Below, piece after piece: positions 13,863 through 15,515 of a stretch of 15,515 bases of DNA; the stretch's first letter is position 1; each line of letters starts with the position of its first letter. The stretch is from CAZZBK01 sp964652155 (GTDB lineage Bacteria > Planctomycetota > Planctomycetia > Pirellulales > PNKZ01): assembly GCA_964652155.1 (NCBI GenBank), contig CAZZBK010000141.1:1-15515 (forward strand), in the 5' to 3' direction. A model generated the notes under the pieces. That model did no database searches. It saw only the letters and a program-made list of their open reading frames with translations, and had not been told where the DNA came from. A program made the position numbers and the translations under genes.

Positions 13863-13891
13863 TTGACTCACCTATGGGGGTGTGCTCTTAT
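13863..13891 (+). promoter_or_regulatory. Promoter for the MFS transporter
   Basis: TTGACT (13863-13868, 5 of 6) is followed after 17 bases by TCTTAT (13886-13891, 4 of 6), preceded by TGC to give an extended -10. Transcription would start near 13898, about 50 bases before the MFS ATG at 13948. It is back to back with the Exb operon promoter, about 36 bases away. Confidence 0.5.
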
Positions 13892-13947
13892 GCGACTTCT
13901 CTTGTCTTGAGCCCGCATCGAATCGCATCTCTGGCAGTCATTTTAAC

Positions 13948-15351
13948 ATGAGTCAAACATCGCTCCCCTGGTATCGCGAACTGAATCGTTATCACTGGTT
14001 TGTGCTCGTCGTGGCGGCCTTGGGCTGGTTGTTCGACACGATGGATCAGCAGTTGTTCAACCTGGCGCGACGACCGTCGATGCTGGAGCTGTTGCCGCTC
14101 ACAGAAGGCCTGGGCTGGGCCGAATTGTCGGAACTTGCCCGTAAGGCGCTCGTGGCCGAGTACAGCGGTTATGCCACCGCCATCTTCTTGCTCGGTTGGG
14201 CCACGGGGGGTTTAACCTTCGGCGTGCTCGGCGATCGCTTCGGCCGCGCGCGGGTCATGATGTGGACCATTTTGGCCTATTCGCTGTGCACCGGCTTGAG
14301 CGCCTTCTCGACGTCGTTCTGGGACTTCGCGTTCTATCGCTTCCTCACCGGCCTGGGTGTCGGCGGCGAATTTGCCGTCGGCGTGGCCTTGGTTGCCGAA
14401 GTCATGCCCGATCGGGCACGCCCCTTCGCGCTCGGCTGGTTGCAGGCCCTCTCGGCGGTGGGCAATATCTCGGCCGCGCTCATCAGCATGTCGCTCGGAC
14501 AACTCGAACAGTCCGGCGTGACGGGCGATCTGTCGCTGTTCGGTTTCAAGATGACCGCCTGGCGGTTGATGTTTGTTGTCGGCACGGTGCCCGCCTTGCT
14601 GGCCGTGCTGATTCGCGCCAAGCTCAAGGAACCGGAACGCTGGGAGAAGACGGCGCACGCGGGCGTCGCGCACAAGACACTGGGCCTCTACGCCGATTTA
14701 TTCGGCGACCCACGCTGGCGCAAGAACGCGCTCGTCGGCATGTGCCTGGCCTTCTCGGGGGTCGTGGGGCTGTGGGGCATCGGGTTCTTCAGCTTCGACC
14801 TGTTGCAACTCGTCTTCCGCAAACATTTCGAGGGACTTGGCCTGACCCCCGAACAGATTTCTGGCGAGCTAACCTATTGGAGCGGCATCGCGTCAGTGAT
14901 GCAGAACCTCGGCGGGTTCTTCGGCGTGTATGCCTACAGCCGATTCACGCACATCATCGGCCGCAAAAAGGCGTTTTTGATCGCCTTCTTGGCCGCCATG
15001 TGCAGCACCGCCTTCGTGTTCTGGAACCTCGACGAGTTCTCGGAAATCTTCTGGATGATCCCGATGATGGGCTTTTGCCAGTTGATGATTTTTGGCGGCT
15101 ACGCGATTTACTTTCCCGAGTTGTTCCCCACGCGCTTGCGGAGCACAGGGACGTCGTTCTGCTACAACGTCGGTCGATTTGTCGCGGCGATTGGCCCGTT
15201 CACGTTTGGCCTGCTCACCAGCAAGGTGTTTGTCGGCTTGGAGCATGAGCCGATGCGGTACGCAGGGGTGACGATGTCGGCCGTGTTCATTCTCGGCCTG
15301 ATCGCCTTGCCCTTTGCACCCGAGACGAAAGGGCAGCCGCTGCCGGAGTAA
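13948..15351 (+). CDS. MFS transporter (sugar/aromatic-acid symporter type)
   Basis: This 467-residue inner-membrane transporter of the major facilitator superfamily has about 12 hydrophobic segments. The first helix contains G-W-L-F-D-T-M-D-Q-Q-L-F (26-37), the aspartate pair seen in aromatic-acid/H+ and sialate-type symporters. Motif A between helices 2 and 3 reads G-V-L-G-D-R-F-G-R-A-R (92-102). R-F-L-T-G-L-G-V-G-G-E-F (131-142) in helix 4 also fits these families. A second A-like motif, I-I-G-R-K-K-A, opens the C-terminal half. An in-frame ATG 22 codons upstream lies at the predicted promoter -10, so the start at M-S-Q-T-S-L was chosen. There is no clear ribosome binding site. Substrate is unknown; a carboxylate or aromatic acid is a reasonable guess. 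Confidence 0.92.
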   Translation: MSQTSLPWYRELNRYHWFVLVVAALGWLFDTMDQQLFNLARRPSMLELLPLTEGLGWAELSELARKALVAEYSGYATAIFLLGWATGGLTFGVLGDRFGRARVMMWTILAYSLCTGLSAFSTSFWDFAFYRFLTGLGVGGEFAVGVALVAEVMPDRARPFALGWLQALSAVGNISAALISMSLGQLEQSGVTGDLSLFGFKMTAWRLMFVVGTVPALLAVLIRAKLKEPERWEKTAHAGVAHKTLGLYADLFGDPRWRKNALVGMCLAFSGVVGLWGIGFFSFDLLQLVFRKHFEGLGLTPEQISGELTYWSGIASVMQNLGGFFGVYAYSRFTHIIGRKKAFLIAFLAAMCSTAFVFWNLDEFSEIFWMIPMMGFCQLMIFGGYAIYFPELFPTRLRSTGTSFCYNVGRFVAAIGPFTFGLLTSKVFVGLEHEPMRYAGVTMSAVFILGLIALPFAPETKGQPLPE

Positions 15352-15358
15352 TACGGAA

Positions 15359-15382
15359 GGGGCTAGAGGTTAGGGGCTAGGG
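15359..15382. repeat. Short direct repeat of GGGGCTAG
   Basis: GGGGCTAG occurs at 15359-15366 and 15373-15380 in a 14-base period, directly after the MFS stop codon. It is a small G-rich tandem; whether more copies exist elsewhere cannot be seen. Confidence 0.4.
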
Positions 15383-15385
15383 AAA

Positions 15386-15407
15386 AGGCGGGGCGATTGT
15401 CCCGCCT
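15386..15407 (-). terminator. Hairpin terminator candidate between convergent genes
   Basis: AGGCGGG (15386-15392) pairs with CCCGCCT (15401-15407) around an eight-base loop. On the minus strand the stem is followed by a short T-run (four T including the stem end), as in a weak intrinsic terminator for the gene ending at 15407. In the plus direction there is no T-tract, so it would serve the MFS gene poorly. Confidence 0.4.
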
Positions 15408-15515
15408 CAAAGGGCGATCGCGGGAGACAACCGACGCGGCCGTTCATGAACACGGTCCTGGTCGTTGAACTTCATGAACTCTCCGTCATCCAATGGCACG
15501 AGCGATTGGCCTTCG
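15407..15515 (-). CDS. C-terminal end of an unidentified gene (partial)
   Basis: A minus-strand frame enters from beyond the window edge and runs 35 codons to a TGA at 15407-15409. The residues (E-G-Q-S-L-V-P-L-D-D-G-E-F-M-K-F-N-D, then R-V-H-E-R-P-R-R-L-S-P) look like ordinary protein, with third positions about two-thirds G or C. The stop lies directly at a terminator-like hairpin. It is too short to assign a family. Other frames here are broken by stops sooner. Confidence 0.4.
   Translation of the reverse strand, partial: EGQSLVPLDDGEFMKFNDQDRVHERPRRLSPAIAL

Overview
The window looks like chromosomal DNA of a GC-rich planctomycete, most likely from the Pirellulales. The evidence is the combination of protein families: a Tat-exported DUF1501 protein, a secreted PQQ-type beta-propeller carrying the N-terminal W-P-x-F-x-G-P signature, a toroid-plus-HEAT-repeat exported protein beside an ExbB/ExbD gene set, a TIGR03032-type protein, and an archaeal/halophile-type glucose dehydrogenase. 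Ribosome binding sites are weak almost everywhere, which fits that phylum. No phage, transposase, CRISPR array, tRNA or rRNA was seen. Taxonomy is inferred from family content only.

Left part (1-7200), mostly minus strand. A medium-chain sugar/alcohol dehydrogenase (156-1259, -) is divergent from a stand-alone GyrI-like ligand-binding protein (1488-1952, +). That gene converges on a secreted beta-propeller protein (1967-3340, -) with its own likely promoter. Upstream of the propeller lie an SLC13/DASS carboxylate transporter (3462-4979, -) and a TIGR03032 protein (4976-6154, -), joined by an ATGA start/stop overlap. A small uncharacterised protein (6214-6435, -) and hisH (6591-7196, -) follow.

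The 7197-7828 stretch has no convincing protein gene but is rich in signals. A good plus-strand sigma70-like promoter (7335-7363) is followed about 200 bases later by a strong plus-strand intrinsic terminator (7567-7630). Together they suggest a small structured RNA of about 260 nt. A nested inverted repeat (7675-7767) lies next to it and looks like a REP/MITE-type dispersed element.

Right part (7829-15515). The DUF1501 gene (7829-9202, -) has its own promoter. Then comes a tight five-gene minus-strand operon (13726 down to 9390). In transcription order it encodes an exported toroid/HEAT protein, a single-pass membrane protein of unknown function, ExbB/TolQ, ExbD, and a second ExbD with an N-terminal zinc ribbon. 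This is probably a proton-motive-force-driven envelope machine in which the unknown membrane protein may take the TonB/TolA-like role. It is the best candidate in the window for an undescribed system. The operon is divergent from an MFS transporter (13948-15351, +), and both directions have recognisable promoters. The window ends in the C-terminus of a convergent minus-strand gene (15407-15515).
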